Of a DNA stretch of 64,000 nt, positions 52,325-60,838 are shown in pieces. Within the stretch, counting starts at the first letter, position 1. Every line of letters starts with the position of its first letter. The stretch lies in assembly GCF_008704395.1 (NCBI RefSeq), contig NZ_CP023695.1, positions 1,240,001 through 1,304,000 of the forward strand, read 5' to 3'. Below the pieces are notes generated by a model. That model saw nothing but the letters and a program-made list of their open reading frames with translations. It made no database searches and was not told the origin of the DNA. A program made the position numbers and the translations under genes. Source of the stretch: Streptomyces alboniger (GTDB lineage Bacteria > Actinomycetota > Actinomycetes > Streptomycetales > Streptomycetaceae).

Positions 52325-53431
52325 CTAGAGCGCGAGCAGTTCCTTGGTCGTGATGGTGAGTAGCTCGGGTCCGCCGTCCGCCTCGGGGCGCACGACGAGC
52401 GTGTCATCGATCCGGACACCACCCCGGCCAGGGAGGTGAACCCCCGGTTCGACGGTGACCGGCACGCAAGCGTCCAGTTTACCCATGGCCGAGGGCGCCA
52501 GCTGCGGGTCCTCGTCGATTTCGAGCCCCACACCGTGTCCAGTCAGCGGAGGGAGGCCGTCCGCATAGCCCGCCGAGTCCAGTACGTGGCGTGCCGCGTG
52601 GTCCACGTCGCGGCACGCTGCGCCGGGTAGGAGGGCCTCCCTGCCGGCCCTCTGAGCGGCGAAGACGAGGTCGTGCAGCTCGATCTGCCAGTCCGCGGGC
52701 GAGGTCCCGATGACGAACGTACGCCCGATCTCGCAGCGGTATCCGCGGTAGCTCGCCCCGAGGCAGACGGAGAGGAAGTCGCCCTCCTCCACGCGCCGGT
52801 CCGAGGGTCGGTGGGCGCCCTTGCCGGAATTCGGGCCGGTGCCGACCGAGGTGGGGAAGGCGGGGCCGTCCGCGCCGTGGTCCACGAGGCGCCGCTCCAG
52901 CTCCAGCGCGAGATGCCGCTCGGTGCGCCCGACCAGAATGGACTCGAGCAGCTCCCCCAGCGCCTGGTCGGCGATCTCCGCGGCGACCCGCAGACAGGAG
53001 ATCTCCTCCTCGTCCTTGACGTACCGCAGCTGCTCCACCGCTCCGCCGAGGTCCACGAGCCGCAGCCCCGGGGCGACGGAGCCGAGCGCCCGGTGCCGGG
53101 CGACCGTCAGATGATGCTCCTCCACGGCCAGCGACTCGACTCCCTGCGCGGCGGCGAGTCCGGCGGCCGCGACGGCCGGGTCGGCGCCCGCAGCGGGCAG
53201 CAGCCGCGTCCTCAGCGCCTCGTCGGGCCGCCCCTCCTCCGCCTGTTCACCGGGCGGCCGCCCGCACAGAAGCACGTCCTCGTCGCCGCCCACCAGGAGC
53301 ACGGCGCCCTGGGGCGCCGTCCCGGCGAGATAGCGGACATTGACGGGCCGGGAGATCAGCGCCACCGCGCCACCACCCGCGGCGCACCGCTCCTTCACCC
53401 GCTCCCTGCGGACCGCATACACCTCTGACAT
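52325..53431 (-). CDS. M24 (aminopeptidase P/prolidase-like) protein with altered metal ligands
   Basis: Protein of 368 aa with a creatinase N-terminal domain (1-130) and a pita-bread M24 domain (135-368). Of the five metal ligands expected in Xaa-Pro peptidases, only His299 (GHGVGLEIDEDP) and Glu328 (VEPGV) are standard. The first Asp is Cys223 (GDFLSVCLG), the second is Glu234 (GYRCEIGRT), and the last Glu is Asp342 (GGVRIDDT). It may therefore be inactive, use one metal, or be a binding protein. It sits directly upstream of efp, a linkage seen in many bacteria. Confidence 0.82.
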   Translation of the reverse strand: MSEVYAVRRERVKERCAAGGGAVALISRPVNVRYLAGTAPQGAVLLVGGDEDVLLCGRPPGEQAEEGRPDEALRTRLLPAAGADPAVAAAGLAAAQGVESLAVEEHHLTVARHRALGSVAPGLRLVDLGGAVEQLRYVKDEEEISCLRVAAEIADQALGELLESILVGRTERHLALELERRLVDHGADGPAFPTSVGTGPNSGKGAHRPSDRRVEEGDFLSVCLGASYRGYRCEIGRTFVIGTSPADWQIELHDLVFAAQRAGREALLPGAACRDVDHAARHVLDSAGYADGLPPLTGHGVGLEIDEDPQLAPSAMGKLDACVPVTVEPGVHLPGRGGVRIDDTLVVRPEADGGPELLTITTKELLAL

Positions 53432-53515
53432 GGGGCGAGCCTACGAGCGCCGTCCCGAACCGGCCCGGTCAGCGCGTCCGACCGGGCGGCGGCCCCCCGT
53501 GCGTGACCGAGGGCA

Positions 53516-54505
53516 CTACCACTGCGGCGGGCTGGCGATGGCGCGGGCCAGGGCGTCGTCCAGGACGCGGGCCGTGGCGGGGACGTCCAGCTGGGAGTTG
53601 TCGATGATGGGCAGGCCCGAGCCGTACCAGCCGGCCATGCGGCCGTGGATGCGGGCGACTTCCTCGTCCGTGAGGCGGCGGTTGCCGCTGCGCAGGGCGT
53701 TGCGCTCCAGGACGACCTCCAGGCCCGGCAGGAGCACGACGGGCAGCAGGCCGGGGCCTACGTGGCGCTTCCAGCCGCCGAGGCCCACGACCGGGCGGTC
53801 GGGGAAGACCGCGTCGTCGAGGATGCACGATATGCCGTTCGCCAGGAAGTTCCGCGCCGCGAAGCCGCAGGTGCGGCGGGCCAGGCGGTACTGCGCCTCG
53901 GAGTGGTCGTTCCAGCCCGACTGGGGGTCGGCGAATCCCGAGCGCACCCATTCGCGTACGTCGTCGAGGCTGATGTGGGCCGTCGGCACGCGGCGGTGCT
54001 CGGCCCAGAACTTGGCGACGCTCGTCTTGCCCGCGCCCGCGGGGCCGATGAGCAGCACGGCGAGCGTCGTCGCGCCGGTGTCGGCCTGGGCCGTGCCCAG
54101 CGGGGGGCTCGGCATCGCGACGGGGCCGCCGGGCGGGAGCTGGATGTGCCCTGTGGTGTCCGGGTTCGGAGACACGGGGCCGTGCCCCAGCTGAAGGGTC
54201 GCGGGGCCCTGCCCCTGGCCCCGCGGATGAGGCGACTGGCTCTGCTGGTGCGGGGGCTGGCCCTGCTGGTGCGGGGGCTGCCCCTGTGCGCGCGGAGGCG
54301 GCTGTCCGGGGGCGTGCGGCATCTGCCCCGGCGCGTGCGGCGCCGGGCCGCCCACGAAGCCCGGGGCAGGCGGCTGCGGGCCCCCCGGGGGGACGGCGCC
54401 CGGCGGCGGAGCGCTCGGGTGATGTGCGGCCGGGGACCAGCCGGTGGCCGGTCCGTGCCCCGGCTGAGGGGGCGGCGGCAGCGGAGACCCCACTGCGTGC
54501 TGCAT
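53516..54505 (-). CDS. P-loop NTPase (kinase-like) with proline-rich N-terminus
   Basis: Protein of 329 aa. Residues 1-150 are Pro/Gln/Gly-rich and disordered, with repeats such as GQPPHQQ. The C-terminal domain has LLIGPAGAGKTSVAKFWAEH (Walker A, about 155) and ISLDDVREWVRSGFADP, and ends with a GSGLPIIDNS element. This resembles small P-loop kinases of the zeta-toxin/chloramphenicol-phosphotransferase kind. Substrate unknown. The protein is conserved near bldD-aroB in streptomycetes as far as I recall. It is followed by 84 bases before the M24 gene. Confidence 0.7.
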   Translation of the reverse strand: MQHAVGSPLPPPPQPGHGPATGWSPAAHHPSAPPPGAVPPGGPQPPAPGFVGGPAPHAPGQMPHAPGQPPPRAQGQPPHQQGQPPHQQSQSPHPRGQGQGPATLQLGHGPVSPNPDTTGHIQLPPGGPVAMPSPPLGTAQADTGATTLAVLLIGPAGAGKTSVAKFWAEHRRVPTAHISLDDVREWVRSGFADPQSGWNDHSEAQYRLARRTCGFAARNFLANGISCILDDAVFPDRPVVGLGGWKRHVGPGLLPVVLLPGLEVVLERNALRSGNRRLTDEEVARIHGRMAGWYGSGLPIIDNSQLDVPATARVLDDALARAIASPPQW

Positions 54506-54540
54506 CCGGTGCCACTCCGTCTCGTGCGACTGACGCTGGT

Positions 54541-54648
54541 CGGGCGGCGGCCGGGCCGCCCGTTACCGAACGGTACCGTCCCCGGCCGCTGTTGTGTGAA
54601 CGGCCGGGGAGGCCGTGAGGTGCCCGTGGCCGGACAGAAGGGCCACGG
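54541..54648 (-). terminator. Hairpin cluster after aroB
   Basis: Three hairpins follow one another: CGGGCGGC/GCCGCCCG (54541-54562), TCCCCGGCCG/CGGCCGGGGA (54579-54610) and CCGTGGCC/GGCCACGG (54624-54648). The last, nearest the aroB stop, is the likely terminator. Confidence 0.6.
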
Positions 54649-54655
54649 AAGCGCG

Positions 54656-55753
54656 CTACTGGCCGACTTCGCCGTACGCGGCGAGCAGCACCGCCGGGTC
54701 GGGTCCCTCCAGGACGGTCGGCTTGCCGAGGCCGTCCAGGACGATGAAGCGCAGCAGGTCCCCGCGGGACTTCTTGTCGACCTTCATGGTCTCCAGGAGC
54801 TTGGGCCACTGGTCGTAGCGGTAGGTCAGCGGCAGCCCCACCGATTCGAGGACCGTGCGGTGCCGATCGGCCGTGGCGTCGTCCAGCCGGCCCGCCAGGC
54901 GGCCGAGTTCGGCGGCGAAGAGCATGCCGACGGAGACCGCGGCGCCGTGCCGCCACTTGTAGCGCTCGTTCTTCTCGATGGCGTGCGCGAGGGTGTGCCC
55001 GTAGTTGAGGATCTCGCGCAGGCCCGCCTCCTTGAGGTCCCCGGACACGACCTCGGCCTTGACCTTGATGGAGCGCTCGATCAGCTCGGCGGTGTGCGGC
55101 CCGGCGGGCGTGCGTGCCGCCTGCGGGTCGGCCTCGATCAGCTCCAGGATCGCCGGGTCGGCGATGAAACCGGCCTTGATGATCTCCGCGAGCCCGGAGA
55201 CGTAGTCGTTCACCGGGAGCGAGTCGAGCGCCGCGAGGTCGCACAGGACCCCGGCCGGCGGGTGGAAGGCGCCCACGAGGTTCTTGCCCTCGGCGGTGTT
55301 GATGCCGGTCTTGCCGCCGACCGCCGCGTCCACCATGCCGAGCACCGTGGTCGGTACGGCGATCCACCGCACCCCGCGCAGCCAGGTCGCGGCGACGAAC
55401 CCGGCGAGGTCGGTGGTCGCTCCGCCGCCGACGCCGACGATGAGGTCGCTGCGCGTGAAGCCGGACTGGCCAAGGGCCTTCCAGCAGTACGCCGCGACCT
55501 CCGCCGTCTTGGCCTCCTCGGCGTTCGGTACCTGGATGGCGACGACCTCGTACCCCTGGTCGGCGAGGTCCTGGCGGAGCGCGTCACCGGTCTCGGCGAG
55601 CGCCTCGGGGTGGATCACAGCGACGCGCTTGGTCTGACCGCCGATGAGTCCGGGCAGCTCACCGAGGAGCTGCCGACCGACCAGGACCTCGTACGGATCC
55701 GTGCCGGCGGCGCCGCCGACGCGGATACGGGTGGGGGTCTGCTCCGTCGTCAT
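54656..55753 (-). CDS. aroB: 3-dehydroquinate synthase
   Basis: Second step of the shikimate pathway, DAHP to 3-dehydroquinate, using NAD and zinc. The 365 aa show [39 protein letters not shown] and the metal site [15 protein letters not shown] at 55753 overlaps the aroK stop by 4 bases. Confidence 0.97.
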   Translation of the reverse strand: MTTEQTPTRIRVGGAAGTDPYEVLVGRQLLGELPGLIGGQTKRVAVIHPEALAETGDALRQDLADQGYEVVAIQVPNAEEAKTAEVAAYCWKALGQSGFTRSDLIVGVGGGATTDLAGFVAATWLRGVRWIAVPTTVLGMVDAAVGGKTGINTAEGKNLVGAFHPPAGVLCDLAALDSLPVNDYVSGLAEIIKAGFIADPAILELIEADPQAARTPAGPHTAELIERSIKVKAEVVSGDLKEAGLREILNYGHTLAHAIEKNERYKWRHGAAVSVGMLFAAELGRLAGRLDDATADRHRTVLESVGLPLTYRYDQWPKLLETMKVDKKSRGDLLRFIVLDGLGKPTVLEGPDPAVLLAAYGEVGQ

Positions 55754-56265
55754 GCTTCCTTCAACTCCAGTGCGTCGAGGACCGCCTGGGCGACCTCTTC
55801 GGGGGTACGGCCGTCGGTGGCGACGACCGCGCGGGCGACTTCGGCGTACAGATGGCGGCGGGCGTCCATCAGCTCGCGCCACTGCTTGCGCGGGTTGACG
55901 GCGAGCAGTGGGCGCGCCTGGTTGAGGCCGGTGCGCTTGACGGCCTCCTCGACGTCCATCGAGAGGTAGACGACCGGCTGCGCGGTGAGCAGGGCGCGCG
56001 TCGACTCGTCGAGGATCGCGCCCCCGCCGAGCGCGAGGACGCCGCTGTGCTCCTCGACGGCGGCGCGCACGGCCTGCCGCTCCAGGTCGCGGAAGTACGG
56101 CTCGCCCTCGTCGACGAAGATGTCGGCGATCTCGCGGCCCTGGGCGGCGACGATGTCGGCGTCGGTGTCCCGGAAGGCGCTGCCGAGCCGGTCGGCGAGC
56201 AGCCCGCCGACCGTCGTCTTGCCCACGCCCATGGGGCCGATGAGGACGATCTGCGGACCGGTCAC
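55750..56265 (-). CDS. aroK: Shikimate kinase
   Basis: Phosphorylates shikimate at the 3-hydroxyl. The 171 aa begin [19 protein letters not shown] (P-loop) and contain FRDTDADI and [10 protein letters not shown] (substrate binding) and the lid RPLLAV. GTG start at 56265 overlaps the aroC stop by 4 bases (GTGA). Confidence 0.96.
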   Translation of the reverse strand: MTGPQIVLIGPMGVGKTTVGGLLADRLGSAFRDTDADIVAAQGREIADIFVDEGEPYFRDLERQAVRAAVEEHSGVLALGGGAILDESTRALLTAQPVVYLSMDVEEAVKRTGLNQARPLLAVNPRKQWRELMDARRHLYAEVARAVVATDGRTPEEVAQAVLDALELKEA

Positions 56266-57446
56266 CGGATCTGGAGGTTGTCGAGGTACGACGTCACGTT
56301 GCGCCGGGTCTCGGGGACGCTGTCGCCGCCGAACTTCTCGGCGACGGCGTCGGCGAGGACGAGCGCGACCATGGCCTCGGCGACGATGCCGGCGGCCGGG
56401 ACGGCACAGACGTCGGAGCGCTGGTGGTGAGCCTTGGCGGCCTCGCCGGTGGCCACGTCGATGGTGGCGAGGGCGCGCGGGACGGTCGCGATGGGCTTCA
56501 TCGCGGCGCGCACGCGCAGCAGTTCGCCGGTGGTCAGGCCGCCCTCGGTGCCGCCGGAGCGGCCGGAGGTGCGCTTGATGCCGTCCTCGGTGGCGACGAT
56601 CTCGTCGTGCGCCTTGGAGCCGGGCACGCGCGCGAGGTCGAAGCCGTCGCCGACCTCGACGCCCTTGATGGCCTGGATGCCCATGAGCGCGGCGGCGAGC
56701 CGTGCGTCGAGACGACGGTCCCAGTGGACGTGCGAGCCGAGGCCGACGGGTACGCCGTAGGCGAGCACCTCGACGACGCCGCCGAGGGTGTCGCCGTCCT
56801 TGTGGGCCTGGTCGATCTCGGCGACCATCGCCTTCGACGCGTCGGCGTCCAGGCAGCGCACGGGGTCGGCGTCGAGCTGCTCGACGTCGGCGGGGGTCGG
56901 GTAGACGCCGTAGGGGGCCTTGGCGGCCGCCAGTTCGGTGACGTGGCTGACGATCTCGATCCCGGCCGTCTCCTTGAGGTAGGAGCGGGCGACCGCGCCG
57001 AGCGCGACGCGGGCCGCGGTCTCGCGGGCGGAGGCACGCTCCAGGATCGGCCGGGCCTCGTCGAATCCGTACTTCTGCATGCCCGCGAGGTCGGCGTGGC
57101 CGGGGCGGGGGCGGGTCAGCGGGGCGTTGCGGGCCAGCTCGGCGAGTACGGCGGGGTCGACCGGGTCGGCCGCCATGACCTGCTCCCACTTGGGCCACTC
57201 GGTGTTGCCCACCATGATCGCCACTGGCGAGCCCATGGTCAGGCCGTGCCGGACGCCGCCGAGGAAGGTGACCTCGTCACGCTCGAACTTCATACGAGCG
57301 CCGCGTCCATAGCCGAGTCGCCGCCGGGCCAGATGGTCCGCCACCATGTCCGTAGTGATCGGCACGCCGGCGGGAAGCCCCTCCAGCGTGGCGACGAGTG
57401 CGGGTCCGTGGGACTCCCCAGCGGTCAGCCAGCGCAACCTGCTCAA
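56262..57446 (-). CDS. aroC: Chorismate synthase
   Basis: Makes chorismate from EPSP with reduced FMN. The 394 aa start [26 protein letters not shown] and include [19 protein letters not shown] and [16 protein letters not shown] start at 57446 with GAGGAG 5 bases upstream. First of the aroC-aroK-aroB overlapping run; the 179 bases before it hold no gene. Confidence 0.97.
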   Translation of the reverse strand: MSRLRWLTAGESHGPALVATLEGLPAGVPITTDMVADHLARRRLGYGRGARMKFERDEVTFLGGVRHGLTMGSPVAIMVGNTEWPKWEQVMAADPVDPAVLAELARNAPLTRPRPGHADLAGMQKYGFDEARPILERASARETAARVALGAVARSYLKETAGIEIVSHVTELAAAKAPYGVYPTPADVEQLDADPVRCLDADASKAMVAEIDQAHKDGDTLGGVVEVLAYGVPVGLGSHVHWDRRLDARLAAALMGIQAIKGVEVGDGFDLARVPGSKAHDEIVATEDGIKRTSGRSGGTEGGLTTGELLRVRAAMKPIATVPRALATIDVATGEAAKAHHQRSDVCAVPAAGIVAEAMVALVLADAVAEKFGGDSVPETRRNVTSYLDNLQIR

Positions 57447-57625
57447 CGGTGCTCCTCATCCTCGCGCCTGGAACTGCGGTCATCGACGGCGCGGCCGGGT
57501 GCGCGGCCCTGGCCCGCCATCCCCGATCCTCCCACGTCCCCAGGGCGGCCCCGGCCTCCGGTCCATCAGGCGGACGCCGGGCCCGACTTCCGGACACGGT
57601 GTCGGCAGGCTCACCGCGCCGGGGG

Positions 57626-58456
57626 TCACCGCTCCGCGATCGCGTGCTCCCCGGCCTTGCGCATCGCGTCCAGCGGGGCGGGTCCGCGGCCCGTCATCTG
57701 CTCGACCTGGAGCACGGCCTGGTGCACGAGCAGGTCGAGCCCGCTGACGACCGCCCCGCCGTACGCCGACCAGCGGGCCGCGAGCGCGGTGGGCCACGGG
57801 TCGTACAACACGTCGAAGAGGGTCGCCGGACGCTCCGGCACCAGGGCCGAGAGCGCGTCCGTGGTGCCCGCGGGGGTCGTCGCGATCACCAGCGGCGCGG
57901 TCAGCGCCTCGCGGGCGTCCTCCCAGGCCTCGGTCCTGACCTCCACGTCGAGCCGCTCGCCCCACTGCCGCATCTCGGCCGCGCGGGCGTCACTGCGCAC
58001 GTAGGCGACGACCTCGCCCGTGCAGATCCTGGCGAGGGCGGCGAGCGCCGAGGACGCGGTGGCGCCCGCCCCGAGGATCGCGGCGGAGTCCACCTGCTCG
58101 ATGCCGCGTTCGCGGAGCGCGGCGACCATGCCGGGAACGTCGGTGTTGTCCCCGACCTTGCGGCCGTCCTCGGTGAACACCACGGTGTTCACCGCCTCGA
58201 CGGCCGCGGCGGTCCCACTGACCTCGTCGAGCAGCGGAATCACCGCCCGCTTCAACGGCATCGTCAGCGAAAGCCCGGCCCATTCCGGACCGAGTTCCGC
58301 GACGAAACCCGGCAGCGCCGCCTCATCGATCTCGAAACGGTCGTACGTCCAGTCACTCAGCCCCAGTTCCTCGTACGCGGCGCGGTGCAGCACCGGGGAG
58401 AGGGAGTGGGCGATCGGGGAGCCGAGGACGGCGGCTCGACGCTTGTGCGCGCTCAT
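57626..58456 (-). CDS. aroE: Shikimate dehydrogenase family protein
   Basis: Reduces 3-dehydroshikimate with NADPH. The 276 aa show the substrate site VLGSPIAHSLSPVLHRAAYEELG, the catalytic Lys/Asp in LTMPLKRAVIPLLD and DNTDVPG, and the nucleotide loop LGAGATASSALAAL. ATG at 58456 overlaps mltG by 4 bases. The nucleotide loop is A-T-A rather than the common GAGGA, which is frequent in actinobacterial paralogues, so cofactor preference is not certain. Confidence 0.92.
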   Translation of the reverse strand: MSAHKRRAAVLGSPIAHSLSPVLHRAAYEELGLSDWTYDRFEIDEAALPGFVAELGPEWAGLSLTMPLKRAVIPLLDEVSGTAAAVEAVNTVVFTEDGRKVGDNTDVPGMVAALRERGIEQVDSAAILGAGATASSALAALARICTGEVVAYVRSDARAAEMRQWGERLDVEVRTEAWEDAREALTAPLVIATTPAGTTDALSALVPERPATLFDVLYDPWPTALAARWSAYGGAVVSGLDLLVHQAVLQVEQMTGRGPAPLDAMRKAGEHAIAER

Positions 58457-60228
58457 TGCCCCTTCAGGTATTTCTCGCGGTTGCGGTTCTGCTCTTCGTT
58501 GGTCTCGGCGAAGAGCGTCTTGTCCTCGCTGACCGAGACGAAGTAGTACCAATTCCCCTCGGCCGGGTGCAGCGCCGAATTCAGCGCCACCTCGCCGGGG
58601 TTCCCGATCGGCCCGGGCGGCAGGCCCTTGATCTTGTAGGTGTTGTACGGGTCCTTGAGCTTGCGCAGATCGTCGACCGTACCCGTGCCGAGCTTGGACT
58701 CGCCCCTGAGGTAGTTCACCGTGGAGTCGAAGTCCAACAGGCCGTACGTCTCGGTGTTGTTGGGCTTCAGACGGTTGTAGACGACCGTCGCGACCTTCTC
58801 GAAGTCGTGCTTGTACTTGCCCTCCGCCTGGACCAGGCTCGCCACCGTGAGAACTTCCAGCGGGTTCTTCAGGTTCAGCTCGGCGGCCTTCGACTTGAGA
58901 CCGAGTTCCTCATACTTCTCGTTGGCGTGGGCGACCATCTTCCTGAGGACGTCCGCGGGCTTCTGGCCCTTGGCGACCGGATAGCTGGAGGGGAAGAGGA
59001 AGCCTTCCAGCGGGTCCTTGATGTCCTTGTTGGTATTCGCCCAGTCAGGCAGACCGAGGGTCTTCCATTCCTTCTTGGCGACGTTTTCCGTGGTGCCCTT
59101 CGCCAATTTCAGACGGGCGTCAATCTTTTCGTAGACCCATGCGTTCCGCTTGCCCTCGGGAATGATGAGGTTGCTGCGGCTCTTGGGGTTGAGCATCAAT
59201 TCGACGGCGCTCGCCGCGGACATGTGCTTCTTGAGCACATAGACGCCCGCCTGAATGGTCTGCCCGTCCGGGTGCTTCCCCTGGGCGGAGACGAACGCGT
59301 CGACGCTCTTGACGACGCCGGCTTCCTTGAGCTTCTGCCCGATCACATAGCCGCCGGAGTCCTTGGGGATGTCGACCGTGGCCTCGCCCGACCCGTCGCC
59401 CGCGTAGTCCGGAGCCGTGCCGAAACGGTCCTGGTAGAACTGGTAGCCGAAGTAGCCGACTCCGCCGAGGCCGCCCGCGAAGACCAGCGTGACGATCAGA
59501 CAGGCGCAGCCGCTGCGGCGCTTCTTCGGCTTCTTGCCGGCCCGGCCACCGCGCCGGTCGCCGCGGCCGGCCCTGCGGCCGTGCTCGTCATCGTCGTCAT
59601 CGTCGCCGCCCGCGAAGAACGCGTGCTCGCCCCGGTCGGGGCCGGGGTCCCAGTCCGTCTCGGATCCGGCCTCCTGCTCGGGGACCGTGGCCCGGCGGCG
59701 GCCCGGGGGTTCCGGCGGCTCGTAGGCGTCGGGCGTGGAGTAGTAGTCGGGGCTCTCCTGGCCGTAGCCGGCCTGCTGCCCGGCGTAGGGGTCCATCGGA
59801 TCGCCGCTGTACGGGACCTGCCCCTGCCCGCCGGTGTCCCAGCCGCCGTCGCGGGCGCCGTGCCCGCCGTCCTGGGCGCCGTCGTGGCCCTGGCCGGGGC
59901 CGCCGTTGTACTGCTGGGCGGGGTCACCCTCGTAACCCTGAGCGGGCCCGCCGTTGTAGGCCCGCGCCGGGTCGCCCTCGTACTGCTGCTGTCCGCCGTA
60001 CGCCGACTGGTCATAGGCGGACTGCTGCTGCCCGGTGTTCCAGTCCCCGCCGTACTGCGGCTGGTGCTGCTGCGGCTGCTGATGCTGATGCGGCTGGTGG
60101 TACTGCTCCTGGCCGCCGTAGGGGGACTGACCGCCCGCGGGCTGCTGTCCTCCCCATCCGCTGTCCCCGTACAACGGGTCCTCCGGATGCCACGGTTCGG
60201 AGCCTGGGCCCCGGCCATACTCAGTCAT
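58453..60228 (-). CDS. mltG: Endolytic murein transglycosylase MltG
   Basis: Inner-membrane lytic transglycosylase that cuts nascent peptidoglycan strands. The 591 aa have a cytoplasmic tail of about 240 residues rich in Gln, Gly, Tyr and Pro, with repeats of the type GDPA..YNGGP. A membrane helix follows (CACLIVTLVFAGGLGGVGYFG), then a LysM-like region and the YceG domain. The catalytic Glu is in VASLVQAEGKY, and PGPIGNPG and ALHPAEGNWYYFVS are conserved. The long tail is an actinobacterial feature and may contact division or elongation proteins. It overlaps aroE by 4 bases. Confidence 0.94.
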   Translation of the reverse strand: MTEYGRGPGSEPWHPEDPLYGDSGWGGQQPAGGQSPYGGQEQYHQPHQHQQPQQHQPQYGGDWNTGQQQSAYDQSAYGGQQQYEGDPARAYNGGPAQGYEGDPAQQYNGGPGQGHDGAQDGGHGARDGGWDTGGQGQVPYSGDPMDPYAGQQAGYGQESPDYYSTPDAYEPPEPPGRRRATVPEQEAGSETDWDPGPDRGEHAFFAGGDDDDDDEHGRRAGRGDRRGGRAGKKPKKRRSGCACLIVTLVFAGGLGGVGYFGYQFYQDRFGTAPDYAGDGSGEATVDIPKDSGGYVIGQKLKEAGVVKSVDAFVSAQGKHPDGQTIQAGVYVLKKHMSAASAVELMLNPKSRSNLIIPEGKRNAWVYEKIDARLKLAKGTTENVAKKEWKTLGLPDWANTNKDIKDPLEGFLFPSSYPVAKGQKPADVLRKMVAHANEKYEELGLKSKAAELNLKNPLEVLTVASLVQAEGKYKHDFEKVATVVYNRLKPNNTETYGLLDFDSTVNYLRGESKLGTGTVDDLRKLKDPYNTYKIKGLPPGPIGNPGEVALNSALHPAEGNWYYFVSVSEDKTLFAETNEEQNRNREKYLKGQ

Positions 60229-60352
60229 CGATCCCCTACATGCCGCGAGGCGGGGCCGCCGTCGGGATGGCCGGGCAGCCGTTCCGCCTCTTGATGCTGT
60301 GCGGCAGCTGTTCGAACACCGCCGCATCGCGCGGAACGTTACCGTATCGCGA

Positions 60353-60838
60353 TCAGATGACCACTTCGACGCCCTCGCCGGGAGCTTTACCTGACGCCCG
60401 TTCGGACTCCAAGGCCTGCTGAAGGATGATCACGGCGGCCGCCTGATCGATGACGGACCTGCCCTTTTTGGACTTCACGCCCGAGGCGCGCAGGCCCTGA
60501 CTGGCCGTCACTGTGGTCATCCTCTCGTCCACGAGCCTCACCGAAATGGGGGCGACCATGCGGGCGAGGTCCTGTGTGAACACGCGGATCTTGGCGGCGG
60601 CGGGGCCCTCGCCCCCGTTGAGGGAGCGAGGGAGGCCGACGACGATCTCGATCGGTTCGTACTCCTCGACAAGCTGCTTCAACCGGCGCTGCGCGGCCGG
60701 GACATCGCGCCCCGGCACCGTCTCCACCGGCGTGGCGAGGATCCCGTCGGGGTCGCACGAGGCGACCCCGATCCGGGCGTCACCGACGTCGATGGCAAGA
60801 CGTCGGCCCCTGCGCATGCCCTGGGCAGGCTCGGTCAT
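60353..60838 (-). CDS. ruvX: YqgF/RuvX-family Holliday junction resolvase-like nuclease
   Basis: RNase H-fold protein of 161 aa. The acidic residues are in [28 protein letters not shown] and LVDERMTT, and [17 protein letters not shown] completes the site. Homologues act in 16S rRNA 5' processing or junction resolution. Its ATG overlaps the alaS stop by 4 bases. The 124-base gap to mltG contains no gene. Confidence 0.94.
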   Translation of the reverse strand: MTEPAQGMRRGRRLAIDVGDARIGVASCDPDGILATPVETVPGRDVPAAQRRLKQLVEEYEPIEIVVGLPRSLNGGEGPAAAKIRVFTQDLARMVAPISVRLVDERMTTVTASQGLRASGVKSKKGRSVIDQAAAVIILQQALESERASGKAPGEGVEVVI

